NCBI RefSeq assembly: GCF_029428675.1
Contig: NZ_JAJNEL010000001.1
Span: 1,550,001-1,614,000 of the forward strand
Direction of reading: 5' to 3'
Length of the DNA: 64,000 bases
Source of the DNA: Streptomyces sp. JH14
GTDB lineage: Bacteria; Actinomycetota; Actinomycetes; Streptomycetales; Streptomycetaceae
Positions 46,147 through 54,432 of the stretch are shown here, piece by piece. Under the pieces are notes generated by a model that did not search any database, was not told the DNA's origin, and was given only the letters and a program-made list of their open reading frames with translations. Both the position numbers and the translations under genes were made by a program. How positions within the stretch are numbered: the first letter of the stretch is position 1; each line of letters begins with the position of its first letter.

Positions 46147-47202
46147 GTGACGACCTATGACGATCGAGCGAGCCTCACAGATCTGACGACCACAGCTGAG
46201 CGGGTGCGCAGGTCGGTGGAGGCTGTGATCGAGGGCAAGCCTGAGGTCGTACGGCTTTCGCTGACCGTGCTGCTCGCGGAGGGGCATCTCCTCATCGAGG
46301 ATGTCCCCGGGGTGGGCAAGACCATGCTGGCCAAGGCGCTCGCGCGGTCCATCGACTGCTCGGTGCGGCGCATCCAGTTCACACCGGATCTGCTGCCTTC
46401 GGACATCACGGGGGTGTCCATCTTCGACCAGCAGCAGCGCGAGTTCGAGTTCAAGCCGGGCGCGATCTTCGCCCAGATCGTGATCGGCGACGAGATCAAC
46501 CGCGCCTCGCCGAAGACGCAGTCCGCACTGCTGGAGTCGATGGAGGAGCGCCAGGTCACCATCGACGGGCACAGCTACGAGCTGCCCGACCCCTTCATGG
46601 TGGTGGCCACCCAGAACCCGGTGGAGATGGAGGGCACGTATCCGCTGCCCGAGGCCCAGCGCGACCGGTTCATGGCCCGGGTGTCGATCGGCTATCCCAG
46701 CGCGGAGGCCGAGCTGCAGATGCTCGATGTCCACGGCGGGGTCTCACCGCTCGACGATCTGCAGCCGGTGGCGCACGCCCACGACATCGTGAAGCTGATC
46801 GAAGCGGTACGGACGGTCCATGTGGCCGATTCGGTACGGCGGTACGCGGTGGAGCTGGTCGGGGCCACCCGTGTCCACCCCGATCTGCGGCTCGGCGCCT
46901 CGCCCCGTGCCACGCTGCATCTGCTGCGCGCCTCGAAGGCCTCGGCTGCGCTGAGCGGGCGGGACTACTGCCTTCCGGACGATGTGCAGGCGCTGGCGGT
47001 CGCGGTCCTCGCGCACCGGCTGCTGCCCACCGCCCAGGCCCAGTTGAACCGCCGTACGGCTGAGCAGGTCGTGCTGGAGATCCTGCAGCAGACACCGGTG
47101 CCGACCGCCGGCGGCGGTACGGCTGTCCCGGCGCCGTCGCCGCACCAGCCCGGCGCCGCGGTGTACGGCCGGCAGCAGCCGCCCGGCATGCGGCGGGTGT
47201 GA
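46147..47202 (+). CDS. MoxR family AAA ATPase
   Basis: A 351-residue AAA+ ATPase of the MoxR family. These act as chaperones that help metal or cofactor insertion, often for a partner vWA or DUF58 protein. Walker A is EDVPGVGKT (about 51-59), Walker B IVIGDEINRA (about 115-124), and PLPEAQRDRFMAR and LGASPRATLHLLRASKA are typical later motifs. The tail is Pro/Gly-rich. GTG at 46147 has GGAGGG upstream. The stop overlaps the DUF58 gene start (GTGA), giving the familiar moxR-DUF58-transglutaminase operon. Confidence 0.93.
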   Translation: MTTYDDRASLTDLTTTAERVRRSVEAVIEGKPEVVRLSLTVLLAEGHLLIEDVPGVGKTMLAKALARSIDCSVRRIQFTPDLLPSDITGVSIFDQQQREFEFKPGAIFAQIVIGDEINRASPKTQSALLESMEERQVTIDGHSYELPDPFMVVATQNPVEMEGTYPLPEAQRDRFMARVSIGYPSAEAELQMLDVHGGVSPLDDLQPVAHAHDIVKLIEAVRTVHVADSVRRYAVELVGATRVHPDLRLGASPRATLHLLRASKASAALSGRDYCLPDDVQALAVAVLAHRLLPTAQAQLNRRTAEQVVLEILQQTPVPTAGGGTAVPAPSPHQPGAAVYGRQQPPGMRRV

Positions 47203-48590
47203 TGGCCGCCGGGGGGCCCGCCGCGATGAACGACGGCGACGACAAGGGCGGTCTCCGGGCCGCGCTGGGCGGGCTGACCACGCGCGGGCGGTCCTTCCTC
47301 GCGGCCGGGATCGCGGCCGCGGTCTGCGCGTACGTGCTGGGCCAGGGGGATCTGCTGCGGGTCGGGATGCTGCTCGCCGTTCTGCCGCTGGTCTGTGTCG
47401 CGGTGCTCTTCCGCACCCGCTACCGGGTCGCGGGCACCCGGCGGCTCTCTCCGTCCCGGGTCCCGGCGGGCACCGAGGCGCGGGTGCATCTGCGGATGGA
47501 GAACGTGTCGCGGCTGCCCACCGGGCTGCTGATGCTGCAGGACCGGGTGCCGTACGTTCTGGGGCCACGGCCCCGGTTCGTGCTGGACCGGGTGGAGGCG
47601 GGCGGTGCCCGCGAGGTGTCGTACCGGGTCCGGTCGGATCTGCGCGGGCGGTATCCGCTCGGACCGCTGCAGCTGCGGCTCAGCGATCCGTTCGGCATGT
47701 GCGAGCTGACCCGCTCGTTCAGCGCGTACGACACCCTGGTCGTCATCCCTCGGACCGAGCCGCTGCCGCCGATGCGGCTGGCGGGCGAGGCCTCCGGGTA
47801 CGGCGAGGGGCGGCAGCGCTCCCTGGCGCTGGCCGGTGAGGACGACGTGATTCCGCGCGGCTACCGGCACGGCGACGATCTGCGCCGGGTCCACTGGCGC
47901 TCCACCGCGCGGTACGGCGAGCTGATGGTGCGCCGCGAGGAACAGCCGCAGCGGGCCAGGTGCACGGTGCTGCTGGACACCCGGCGGATCGCCTATCTGG
48001 GGATCGGTCCCGACTCCGCCTTCGAATGGGCGGTGTCGGGGGCCGCGTCCGCTCTGGTGCACATGCTGGAGCGGGGCTTCGCGGTGCGGCTGCTGACCGA
48101 CGACGGAAGCTCGGTGCCGGGGCACGGCGAGGGAGGCTTCGCCGGATCCACCCAGGAGTCCGCCGACTCCGCGGGGCTGATGATGGACACGCTCGCGGTC
48201 GTCGACCACTCCGACGGGGACGGCCTGTCGCGCGCGTACGACGTGCTGCGCGGCGGCAACGAAGGGCTGCTGGTCGCCTTCTTCGGCGATCTGGACGAGG
48301 AGCAGGCGGCAGTGGCGGCCAGGATGCGTCAGCGCAGCGGCGGTGCCGTCGCATTCGTGCTGGACAGCGAGGCCTGGGCGCACGGCGATCCGCAGGAGGC
48401 CGCACGCGAGGCGTCGCAGGAGCGGTTGCGGCTGCTGCGCGAGTCGGGCTGGACGGTGGTCCCGGTGGAGCCCGGAGCGAAGCTCGCCGAGCTGTGGCAG
48501 CTGGCGGGACAGCAGAGTTCCGTGACGCAGTCCGCCCTGTCGAACGGCGCCACGGGCGGGACGACAGGTTTCACCGGGGGATGGTCATGA
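47199..48590 (+). CDS. DUF58 family membrane protein
   Basis: A 463-residue DUF58 protein, the usual partner of MoxR ATPases. Two hydrophobic segments near the N-terminus (about 33-50 and 55-70) anchor it, and the large remainder contains the DUF58 core around DVIPRGYRHGDDLRRVHWRSTARYGELMVRREE (quoted in parts: RGYRHGDDLRRVHW and GELMVRREE). The exact function is unknown; a scaffold or vWA-like binding role is inferred from the operon. GTG 47199, ATG 47202 and ATG 47226 are all possible starts; the first gives a four-base overlap with moxR. The stop is followed by a short tandem repeat. Confidence 0.9.
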   Translation: MMAAGGPAAMNDGDDKGGLRAALGGLTTRGRSFLAAGIAAAVCAYVLGQGDLLRVGMLLAVLPLVCVAVLFRTRYRVAGTRRLSPSRVPAGTEARVHLRMENVSRLPTGLLMLQDRVPYVLGPRPRFVLDRVEAGGAREVSYRVRSDLRGRYPLGPLQLRLSDPFGMCELTRSFSAYDTLVVIPRTEPLPPMRLAGEASGYGEGRQRSLALAGEDDVIPRGYRHGDDLRRVHWRSTARYGELMVRREEQPQRARCTVLLDTRRIAYLGIGPDSAFEWAVSGAASALVHMLERGFAVRLLTDDGSSVPGHGEGGFAGSTQESADSAGLMMDTLAVVDHSDGDGLSRAYDVLRGGNEGLLVAFFGDLDEEQAAVAARMRQRSGGAVAFVLDSEAWAHGDPQEAAREASQERLRLLRESGWTVVPVEPGAKLAELWQLAGQQSSVTQSALSNGATGGTTGFTGGWS

Positions 48591-48628
48591 GGTTTCGGCG
48601 GGGGACGGTCATGAGGGGACGGTCATGA
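48581..48628 (+). repeat. Tandem GGTCATGAG repeat with a 13-codon bridging frame
   Basis: The sequence GG(A/T)-GGTCATGAG-like occurs three times, around 48581, 48605 and 48619. The first ATG (48587) overlaps the DUF58 stop as ATGA. From it a frame of 13 codons (MRFRRGTVMRGRS) runs to a TGA at 48626-48628 that overlaps the transglutaminase ATG (48625). It probably arose by duplication of the junction, and it could pass ribosomes from one gene to the next. A functional peptide is unlikely. Confidence 0.6.
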
Positions 48629-51024
48629 GCGGTCGCGGTCGGCTGGCGCTCTGCGCCTTTGCGGCGACGCTGTTGGCGGCGGGGTCGATGCTGCCGTTGG
48701 TCGACCGGTCCTACTGGATCCTGCAGGCCACCTTCCTGCTGGCGGTCCAGAGCGGGGTGGGCGCGCTCGCCCGCCGGGCGCCGCTGCCGCGGCTGCTCAC
48801 CATCGCGATGCAGTTCCTCGTCGCTCTGGTGCTGGTGACCGTGGTGTTCGCCCGGGGCCAGGCCGTGCTCGGCTTCCTGCCCGGTCCCGAGGCCGTCCAG
48901 CGGCTCGCGGACCTGCTGACGACAGGCGTGGACGATGTCGGCAGGTACGCCATTCCGGCGCCCGCGACGGAGGGCATCCGGCTGATGCTGGTCGGCGGCG
49001 TGTTGCTGGTCGGGCTTGTCGTGGACACCCTTGCGGTGACGTTCCGCAGCGCGGCCCCGGCCGGACTGCCGCTCCTCGCGCTCTACTCGGTGGCTGCCGG
49101 ACTGTCCGGCGGCGGCGGTGCGGGCTGGCTGTGGTTCCTGCTCGCGGCCTGCGGCTATCTGCTCCTTCTGCTGGCCGAGGGCCGGGACCGGATCTCCCAG
49201 TGGGGCCGGGTCTTCGGCGGCGTGGGCCGGACACCGGCCGGTCGGGATGCGTCGGGCGGCCAGGTGCACGCCCCGGTCCGCACCGGCCGGCGGATCGGTG
49301 CGCTGGCGCTGGGGATCTCCCTGGCCGTGCCGGCGGCGCTGCCCGCGCTCGACGGCGGCGTGCTGGCCGGTTCGGGGAGCGGGGCGGGCAAGGGCGGAGG
49401 CGGCGGCACGATCTCCGCGGTCAACCCGCTGGTCTCGCTGCAGAACGATCTGAACCAGCCGGAGAACCGGCAGGTGATGTCGTACCGCACCAATTCCACC
49501 CGTCCCCAGGACTTCTATCTGCGGATCCTGGCCCTGGACCAGTTCACCGGAAGCGAGTGGCGGCCCTCGCGGCGCAGCCTGCAGGACGTACCGAAGCGGC
49601 TTCCCGATCCGGCGGGACTGGCTTCGGACGTCGCCGTCACGGAGATCAGGACGAACGTCTCCGCGTCTCGCTCGTACCAGCAGACCTATCTGCCGCTCCC
49701 CTACCCGGCTGCCGAGATCAGGATCGACGGGCGCTGGCGGTACGAGCCCGAGGGGCGCACCCTCGTCGGTGACCGGGGCCAGACGACCCGCGGGGCGACG
49801 TACCAGGTCTCCAGCCTGGTGGTGCAGCCGACCGCGGATCAGCTGGCCGCGGCGGTCCCGGCACCGGCCGCGCTGCGGAACGAGTACACCCAGATCCCCG
49901 GCTCGCTCCCGAAGGTGGTCAAGGAGACGGCGGAACGGGTGACGAAGGGCTCCACCAACGACTACGAGCGAGCGGTGAAGCTGCAGAACTTCTTCGCCTC
50001 GGAGGGGGACTTCACCTACGACACCTCGGTGACCTCCGGCACCGGCTCGGCGGCGATCGCCCGCTTCCTGAAGGACAGGCGGGGCTTCTGCGTCCACTTC
50101 TCGTTCACGATGGCCGCGATGGCACGGACGCTGGGCATCCCGGCCCGGGTCGCAGTGGGCTTCACGCCCGGCACCGTGCAGACGGACGGTTCGGTGTCGG
50201 TCGGACTGCGCGATGCGCACGCCTGGCCCGAGCTGTACTTCCAGGGCATCGGATGGACCCGCTTCGAGCCGACGCCGTCGCGGGGCAGCGTGCCCACGTA
50301 CACACAGCCGGACGCGCCCACCGGCGACACGACCGCCCCGAGCGGGCCGGAGGCGAGTGCCGCGGCCGCCCCGCGGGCAGCGCCCTCCGCGTCGGCGAGC
50401 TGCTCGTCGCAGCAGAGCAGGCAGGGCGATTGCGGCCCCACTGCGGCACCGGGCTTCGCGGCTCCGCAGGACCCCGGGACGCCCACGAGCACCATCGTCT
50501 GGGGTGCCCTGGCGATCCTGCTGGTGCTCACGCTGCCGCTGCTGCCGATGTTCTGGCGGGTCCGGGTGCGTACACAGAGGCTGAACGCGTCCTCGGGCCG
50601 TACGCCGGCGGATGCGACGGCCAGGACGCTGGCTGCGTGGCTGGAGATCACCGACACGGCGTGGGACCACGGCATCGGCCCCGACGATTCGCAGACGCCG
50701 CGCAAGGCGGCGGCGCGGGTGGTGCGGCTGGGGCAGCTGGACCCCGACGAGGCCGCCGCCGTGCACCGGGTGGCGGGGGCGGTGGAGCAGGTGCTGTACG
50801 CCCCGGAGCCCCGGGCGGCCACGGGGCTCACGGAGGACGTGGAGACGGTACGCAGCGGGTTGCGGGCCTCCGCCGACCGCTCCGCCCGGATCCGGGCGGT
50901 CCTGGCACCGCGCTCGACGGCACGTGCGGTGTGGGCGGCCTCCGAGCGCTGGTCCGCGCTGACCGGCCGGTGGGCGGCACGGTGGAGCGGGTTGCCGCGG
51001 TGGCCGTCCCGGCAGCAGGGCTGA
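48625..51024 (+). CDS. TgpA-like membrane transglutaminase
   Basis: A 799-residue protein of the DUF3488/transglutaminase-like family. The first 210 residues have about six membrane segments, then a large extracellular domain with the transglutaminase core: Cys 489 in RRGFCVHFSF, His 532 in RDAHAWPEL and the following FEPTPS. A low-complexity Ala/Ser/Pro stretch (about 570-620), a last membrane segment (near 630-650) and a C-terminal cytoplasmic DUF4129-like region complete it. The family may crosslink or cleave proteins at the cell surface. It is coupled through the short repeat to the DUF58 gene and a terminator lies downstream. Confidence 0.92.
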   Translation: MSGRGRLALCAFAATLLAAGSMLPLVDRSYWILQATFLLAVQSGVGALARRAPLPRLLTIAMQFLVALVLVTVVFARGQAVLGFLPGPEAVQRLADLLTTGVDDVGRYAIPAPATEGIRLMLVGGVLLVGLVVDTLAVTFRSAAPAGLPLLALYSVAAGLSGGGGAGWLWFLLAACGYLLLLLAEGRDRISQWGRVFGGVGRTPAGRDASGGQVHAPVRTGRRIGALALGISLAVPAALPALDGGVLAGSGSGAGKGGGGGTISAVNPLVSLQNDLNQPENRQVMSYRTNSTRPQDFYLRILALDQFTGSEWRPSRRSLQDVPKRLPDPAGLASDVAVTEIRTNVSASRSYQQTYLPLPYPAAEIRIDGRWRYEPEGRTLVGDRGQTTRGATYQVSSLVVQPTADQLAAAVPAPAALRNEYTQIPGSLPKVVKETAERVTKGSTNDYERAVKLQNFFASEGDFTYDTSVTSGTGSAAIARFLKDRRGFCVHFSFTMAAMARTLGIPARVAVGFTPGTVQTDGSVSVGLRDAHAWPELYFQGIGWTRFEPTPSRGSVPTYTQPDAPTGDTTAPSGPEASAAAAPRAAPSASASCSSQQSRQGDCGPTAAPGFAAPQDPGTPTSTIVWGALAILLVLTLPLLPMFWRVRVRTQRLNASSGRTPADATARTLAAWLEITDTAWDHGIGPDDSQTPRKAAARVVRLGQLDPDEAAAVHRVAGAVEQVLYAPEPRAATGLTEDVETVRSGLRASADRSARIRAVLAPRSTARAVWAASERWSALTGRWAARWSGLPRWPSRQQG

Positions 51025-51193
51025 GGGGCGCGGCCGGCGGCCGCGCCCCGTCCCGCACGCTCTGTGCCGGATCGGCTCCGCCCTCGGCCGTGCGACGGCG
51101 GAGAGCGAAAGCCGTGGGCGGTTCGGATCGGAGACCGCGCGGCACCGCAGCACAGGGCGTGCAGCCCGCGCGGGTGGTACGCAGACATGGGTG

Positions 51194-51223
51194 AGGGGCG
51201 GCCGCGCTCATGCGGCCGCCCCT
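51194..51223. terminator. Convergent terminator
   Basis: A perfect 12-bp stem (51194-51205 with 51212-51223) with a six-base loop, between the transglutaminase (stop at 51024) and DUF3040 (stop at 51247) genes. Confidence 0.8.
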
Positions 51224-51246
51224 GACCCACACACGTTCAGAAGGGG

Positions 51247-51663
51247 TTACTGACCCTGTTCGTCACGGCGGCGCTGCCACCGCTGCTCGATCCGGTTCAT
51301 CACGGTTCGGCGTTGCTTGGGGTGTCGGCGTCCGCTCCCGCTACCGGCAGCCTGCTGCTCGCCGGGCTTGGGCGCCTTGCGCCAACCGGTGACCGCAAGG
51401 ACCGCACAGCCCAGCATGACGAGGAACCCCACCACGCTGATCCAGATCTGCTTGGCGACCATTCCGGCCATGAGGAGCGCGATACCCACCAGGAATCCTG
51501 CGACCGCCTGGTAGACCCGTCGCCGGGTGTACGTACGCAGCCCGCTTCCCTCGAGCGCTGTCGCGAACTTGGGATCTTCGGCGTACAGCGCTCGCTCCAT
51601 CTGCTCGAGCATTCTCTGCTCGTGCTCCGAGAGCGGCACGGAGTCCTCCTCGTCGTCGGCCAC
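51247..51663 (-). CDS. DUF3040 family membrane protein
   Basis: A 138-residue actinobacterial membrane protein of DUF3040. The N-terminus VPLSEHEQRMLEQMERALYAEDP (quoted in full only as LSEHEQRMLEQME) is the family signature, followed by two membrane segments (about 51-70 and 73-93) and a basic tail rich in Arg and Gln. The function is unknown, though members often lie near the dcw cluster. The GTG start at 51663 gives MADDEEDSVPLSE. A likely promoter is 20-50 bases upstream. Confidence 0.9.
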   Translation of the reverse strand: MADDEEDSVPLSEHEQRMLEQMERALYAEDPKFATALEGSGLRTYTRRRVYQAVAGFLVGIALLMAGMVAKQIWISVVGFLVMLGCAVLAVTGWRKAPKPGEQQAAGSGSGRRHPKQRRTVMNRIEQRWQRRRDEQGQ

Positions 51664-51966
51664 GGGGGGCGGCCGGTTTGCGGCCCTTCCAGGATAGGCA
51701 GGGATTCGCCCCCGTGAAACCCGCCCTCATTGCCAATCAGCCAGTCCGGGCCGCCACGACGGCACAGCTGCTGAGGCGTTGATTCCCCAACCTCCGATCC
51801 GTCATGCCGGATGGTGTCCCCCGATCATACGGTGACTGGAGCCCGATCGGGGGTCCTGGGGCGTACTCCGTATGCAGCTGCGTTGCTGATCAGCCGCGCT
51901 ACGGCCGGGCGCGGCCCGGTACCGGCCCGTGCCGGGGCCCGGCTACGCCCGGACCCGGCCGCGGGC
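51664..51966 (-). promoter_or_regulatory. DUF3040 promoter region and spacer
   Basis: No gene is supported in these 303 bases. On the minus strand TTTCAC (51714-51719) and TATCCT (51691-51696) are 17 bases apart, a good match to a vegetative promoter, with transcription starting near 51684 and a 20-base leader. The remainder (51760-51966) is GC-rich spacer after the methyltransferase gene, with several short overlapping GGCCCGG-type inverted repeats but no single clear terminator. Confidence 0.4.
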
Positions 51967-52725
51967 TCAGGTGCGCTTCGTGCCCAGAACGTGCAACTGG
52001 GTCGCGACCGAGTGGAAGGCCGGCAGTTCCGCAACCGCGCTCTCCAGCTTCAGCAGCGCCTCCATCGCTCCGGGCTCGGTGTCCACCAGAACGCCCGGAA
52101 CGAGGTCGGCGAAGACCCGTACACCGTGGACCGCGCCGACCTCCACGTCCGCCGCGGAGACCAGTTCGTTGAGCTGCTCCGCGGTGTAGCGCCGGGGCAT
52201 CGGGTCGCCGTCGCCCCAGCGGCCCGCGGGGTCACTGAGCGCCTGCCGGGCCTCGGTGAAGTGGCCGGCGAGGGCCCTGGCGAGGACGGCGCCGCCGAGG
52301 CCGGCGGCGAGCAGGCTCAGCGCACCGGCCGGGCGGAGTGCCTCGACAGCGTTCCGCACGCCCTCGGCGGGGTCGTCGACGTACTCCAGGACGCCATGGC
52401 ACAGCACCGCGTCGTAACCACCGCGCTCGGCCACCTCGAACAGGCCGAGGATGTCGCCCTGGACGCCGCGGACCCGGTCGGCGACTCCGGCCTCGGCGGC
52501 GCGGCGCTCCAGCGCGAAGAGCGCGTTGGGGCTGGGGTCGACGACGGTGACCCGGTGGCCGAGCCGGGCGACCGGCACCGCGAAGTTTCCGGTGCCTCCG
52601 CCGGTGTCCAGGACGTCCAGGGCGTCCCTGCCGGTCGCCTTGACCTGACGGTCGAGGGCGTCCTTCAGGACCTCCCAGACCACGGCGGTACGGAGGGAGG
52701 CGCGGGGGCGCAGCTGGTCCGACAC
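51967..52725 (-). CDS. Class I SAM-dependent methyltransferase
   Basis: A 252-residue methyltransferase. SAM motif I is DVLDTGGGTGNFAVPVA (about 37-53), followed by VTVVDPSPNALFALERRA, GDILGLF and the motif IV-like YDAVLCHGVLEYVDDP. The acceptor is unknown; the overall pattern resembles CmoM/SmtA-type tRNA or small-molecule methylases. GTG at 52725 has GAGGAG upstream. It lies 102 bases downstream of the HEPN gene on the same strand. Confidence 0.88.
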   Translation of the reverse strand: MSDQLRPRASLRTAVVWEVLKDALDRQVKATGRDALDVLDTGGGTGNFAVPVARLGHRVTVVDPSPNALFALERRAAEAGVADRVRGVQGDILGLFEVAERGGYDAVLCHGVLEYVDDPAEGVRNAVEALRPAGALSLLAAGLGGAVLARALAGHFTEARQALSDPAGRWGDGDPMPRRYTAEQLNELVSAADVEVGAVHGVRVFADLVPGVLVDTEPGAMEALLKLESAVAELPAFHSVATQLHVLGTKRT

Positions 52726-52827
52726 GGCAGTTGACTCCTCGGCACGGTGCCGCCACTGCGGGCGGAGCGTGAACGGTGCAGGTGATGCAGGTGCTGTCCA
52801 CCCTATTGCCTCGGACCGCTGCGGCCG

Positions 52828-53376
52828 TCATCCCGCGTCGGGCCGCTCCTTCCGGGCCTGCGGGAGCGTCGGCTGGAGCGCCAGGAGCCGCTCCACCAGG
52901 CGCAGGAACATGGCGGCGTCGCGCAGCAGATCATCGGCGTCGCGGCTGCCGGCCGCCCCCGGTATGCCCGCTTCCGCCCGGGCCCTGCGGCGGGCCCCCG
53001 AGGCGAACAGGGCGCTCCATTCGGTGAGTTCCGGGGCGATCTCCGGGAGGACCTCCCAGGCGCTGCGGATCCTCTCCCTGCGTCGCCTGGTCGTTTCGGG
53101 CCGGCCGCGGGCGGCGAGCACGGCGGCGGCGGTGCGCAGCGCGGCGAGATGGGCGGTGGCATAGCGCTCGTTCGGCACGGGGAGAACGGCGGCCTCGTCG
53201 AGGCCGGCGCGGGCCTGGGCCAGCAGATCGAGGGCGGCGGGCGGCGCGGTGGTGCGGCGCAGCACCGGGTGGACGTCGTTCGCCGGACCGCTCGATGCCG
53301 CGACGGGTCCGGTCGGTGAGGGGGCAGGGCCGCCTGCGCGGCACCGAGAGGCGGCTGCTGCGGACGAGTTGGCCAT
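52828..53376 (-). CDS. SAV_6107-type HEPN domain protein
   Basis: A 182-residue protein that I assign to the actinobacterial SAV_6107-type HEPN family. The first 40 residues are disordered and Ala/Ser/Pro-rich. The helical domain contains RYATAH (Arg 71, His 76), which fits the R-x4-6-H motif of HEPN ribonucleases, although that motif alone does not prove activity. The rest is Arg/Ala-rich helices. The ATG at 53376 has a strong AGGAGG site. It is divergent from the YhgE operon, so the same promoter region may serve both. Confidence 0.78.
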   Translation of the reverse strand: MANSSAAAASRCRAGGPAPSPTGPVAASSGPANDVHPVLRRTTAPPAALDLLAQARAGLDEAAVLPVPNERYATAHLAALRTAAAVLAARGRPETTRRRRERIRSAWEVLPEIAPELTEWSALFASGARRRARAEAGIPGAAGSRDADDLLRDAAMFLRLVERLLALQPTLPQARKERPDAG

Positions 53377-53476
53377 GACGAACCTCCTGTCGTCGTGTGA
53401 CGGCTCCGTGGCCGTATGCATCCATCGTGGGGCCCACCACTGACAATCCACCTCGGCTAGCCCTTGACCTGGCCTT

Positions 53477-53524
53477 TTGTGTCGTTCGGGAGTTCGAGCT
53501 ATCTTTTTGTACTGACCAGTCAGT
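53477..53524 (+). promoter_or_regulatory. Promoter and TetR-type operator of the YhgE operon
   Basis: TTGTGT (53477-53482) and TATCTT (53500-53505) are separated by 17 bases. A 14-base palindrome ACTGAC-CA-GTCAGT (53511-53524) lies over the expected start point. The ACTGACCAGTCAGT form is typical of TetR-family operators, and the operon's last gene is a TetR regulator, so autoregulation by blocking RNA polymerase is likely. Confidence 0.65.
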
Positions 53525-53541
53525 CTAAAAGGGGAGGGTCT

Positions 53542-54432
53542 GTGGACAGCCCGCACGGGGCAGCTGTCACCGCCGAGGACTTCGGGCTCAAGGGACCGCG
53601 CGGCTGGGCCTTCCGGGGCGTACGGCTCGACGCCCCGCCCGGCGCCCTGGTCGCGATCGAGGGCCCGTCCGGTTCCGGCCGCACCTGCCTGCTGCTCGCC
53701 CTGACCGGTCGGATGCGCCCCGCCGAGGGCCGCGCCGAGGTGGGTGGTCTGCGCCTTCCGCGCCAGATGGCCGCCGTACGCAGGATCAGCTCCCTCGGCC
53801 CGGTGCCGGGGGTCAGTGAGCTCGACCCGGCCTTCACCGTCGCCGAGCACCTGCACGAACGCGCCCTTCTGCAGCGCCGCTTCGACGGTTCGCTGCGCAC
53901 GCTGCTCCGCCCCCGCGCCGAGCGCGCAGCCACCTCCCGGGCCCGCATCGACGCCGCGCTGGACGCCGCCGGGCTCGGCCTTGCGGACCTGCCCAAGGCC
54001 GGGCGGACCTCCGTACGCGATCTGGAGCGGCTGGAGGCGCTGCGGCTGTCCGTGGCCCTCGCCCTGGTCGGCCGGCCATGGCTGCTCGCCGTGGACGACG
54101 CCGACCTCAAGCTCTCCGACACCGAGCGCGCCGAGGCCTGGGAACTGCTGCGCTCCGTGGCCGCCGGCGGGACGACCGTGCTCGCCGTCTGCAGCCAGGC
54201 ACCCGACCACGCGATCACCGTGCGCATGGACGGCACAGAGAGCAAGGCGGGCGCGGGCGGCACGGGCAGCACGCGCGCGGAAAGCACCCTGGGCACCGCA
54301 GAGGCAGCACACACCGCCACCGCGGAGGCCGCCGAGGCGACCGCGGCCCGGAAGACGACCGGAACCACGACCCAGAAGTCGACGACCGAGAAGGGGACGG
54401 CCGATGCGATCGCCGAAACTGGCCGCGCTTGA
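53542..54432 (+). CDS. ABC-ATPase-like protein with degenerate motifs
   Basis: A 296-residue protein with the overall pattern of an ABC ATPase but abnormal catalytic residues. Walker A reads GPSGSGRT (41-48), with Arg in place of the essential Lys. The signature LSGGQ is replaced by VRDLERLEALR (about 158-168). Walker B is LLAVDDADL (181-189), with Asp in place of the catalytic Glu, and no H-loop His is seen in VLAVCSQAPDH. It may bind nucleotide without hydrolysing it, or act as a scaffold. A Thr/Ala/Glu-rich tail (about 230-296) follows. AGGGGAGGG precedes the GTG. The 29-base overlap with the YhgE gene implies joint function. Confidence 0.8.
   Translation: MDSPHGAAVTAEDFGLKGPRGWAFRGVRLDAPPGALVAIEGPSGSGRTCLLLALTGRMRPAEGRAEVGGLRLPRQMAAVRRISSLGPVPGVSELDPAFTVAEHLHERALLQRRFDGSLRTLLRPRAERAATSRARIDAALDAAGLGLADLPKAGRTSVRDLERLEALRLSVALALVGRPWLLAVDDADLKLSDTERAEAWELLRSVAAGGTTVLAVCSQAPDHAITVRMDGTESKAGAGGTGSTRAESTLGTAEAAHTATAEAAEATAARKTTGTTTQKSTTEKGTADAIAETGRA

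Noticed and set aside
48571..51153. An 860-codon minus-strand frame opposite the transglutaminase gene
   Set aside because: Opposite strand to a gene with a clear catalytic triad; amino acid makeup is shadow-like.
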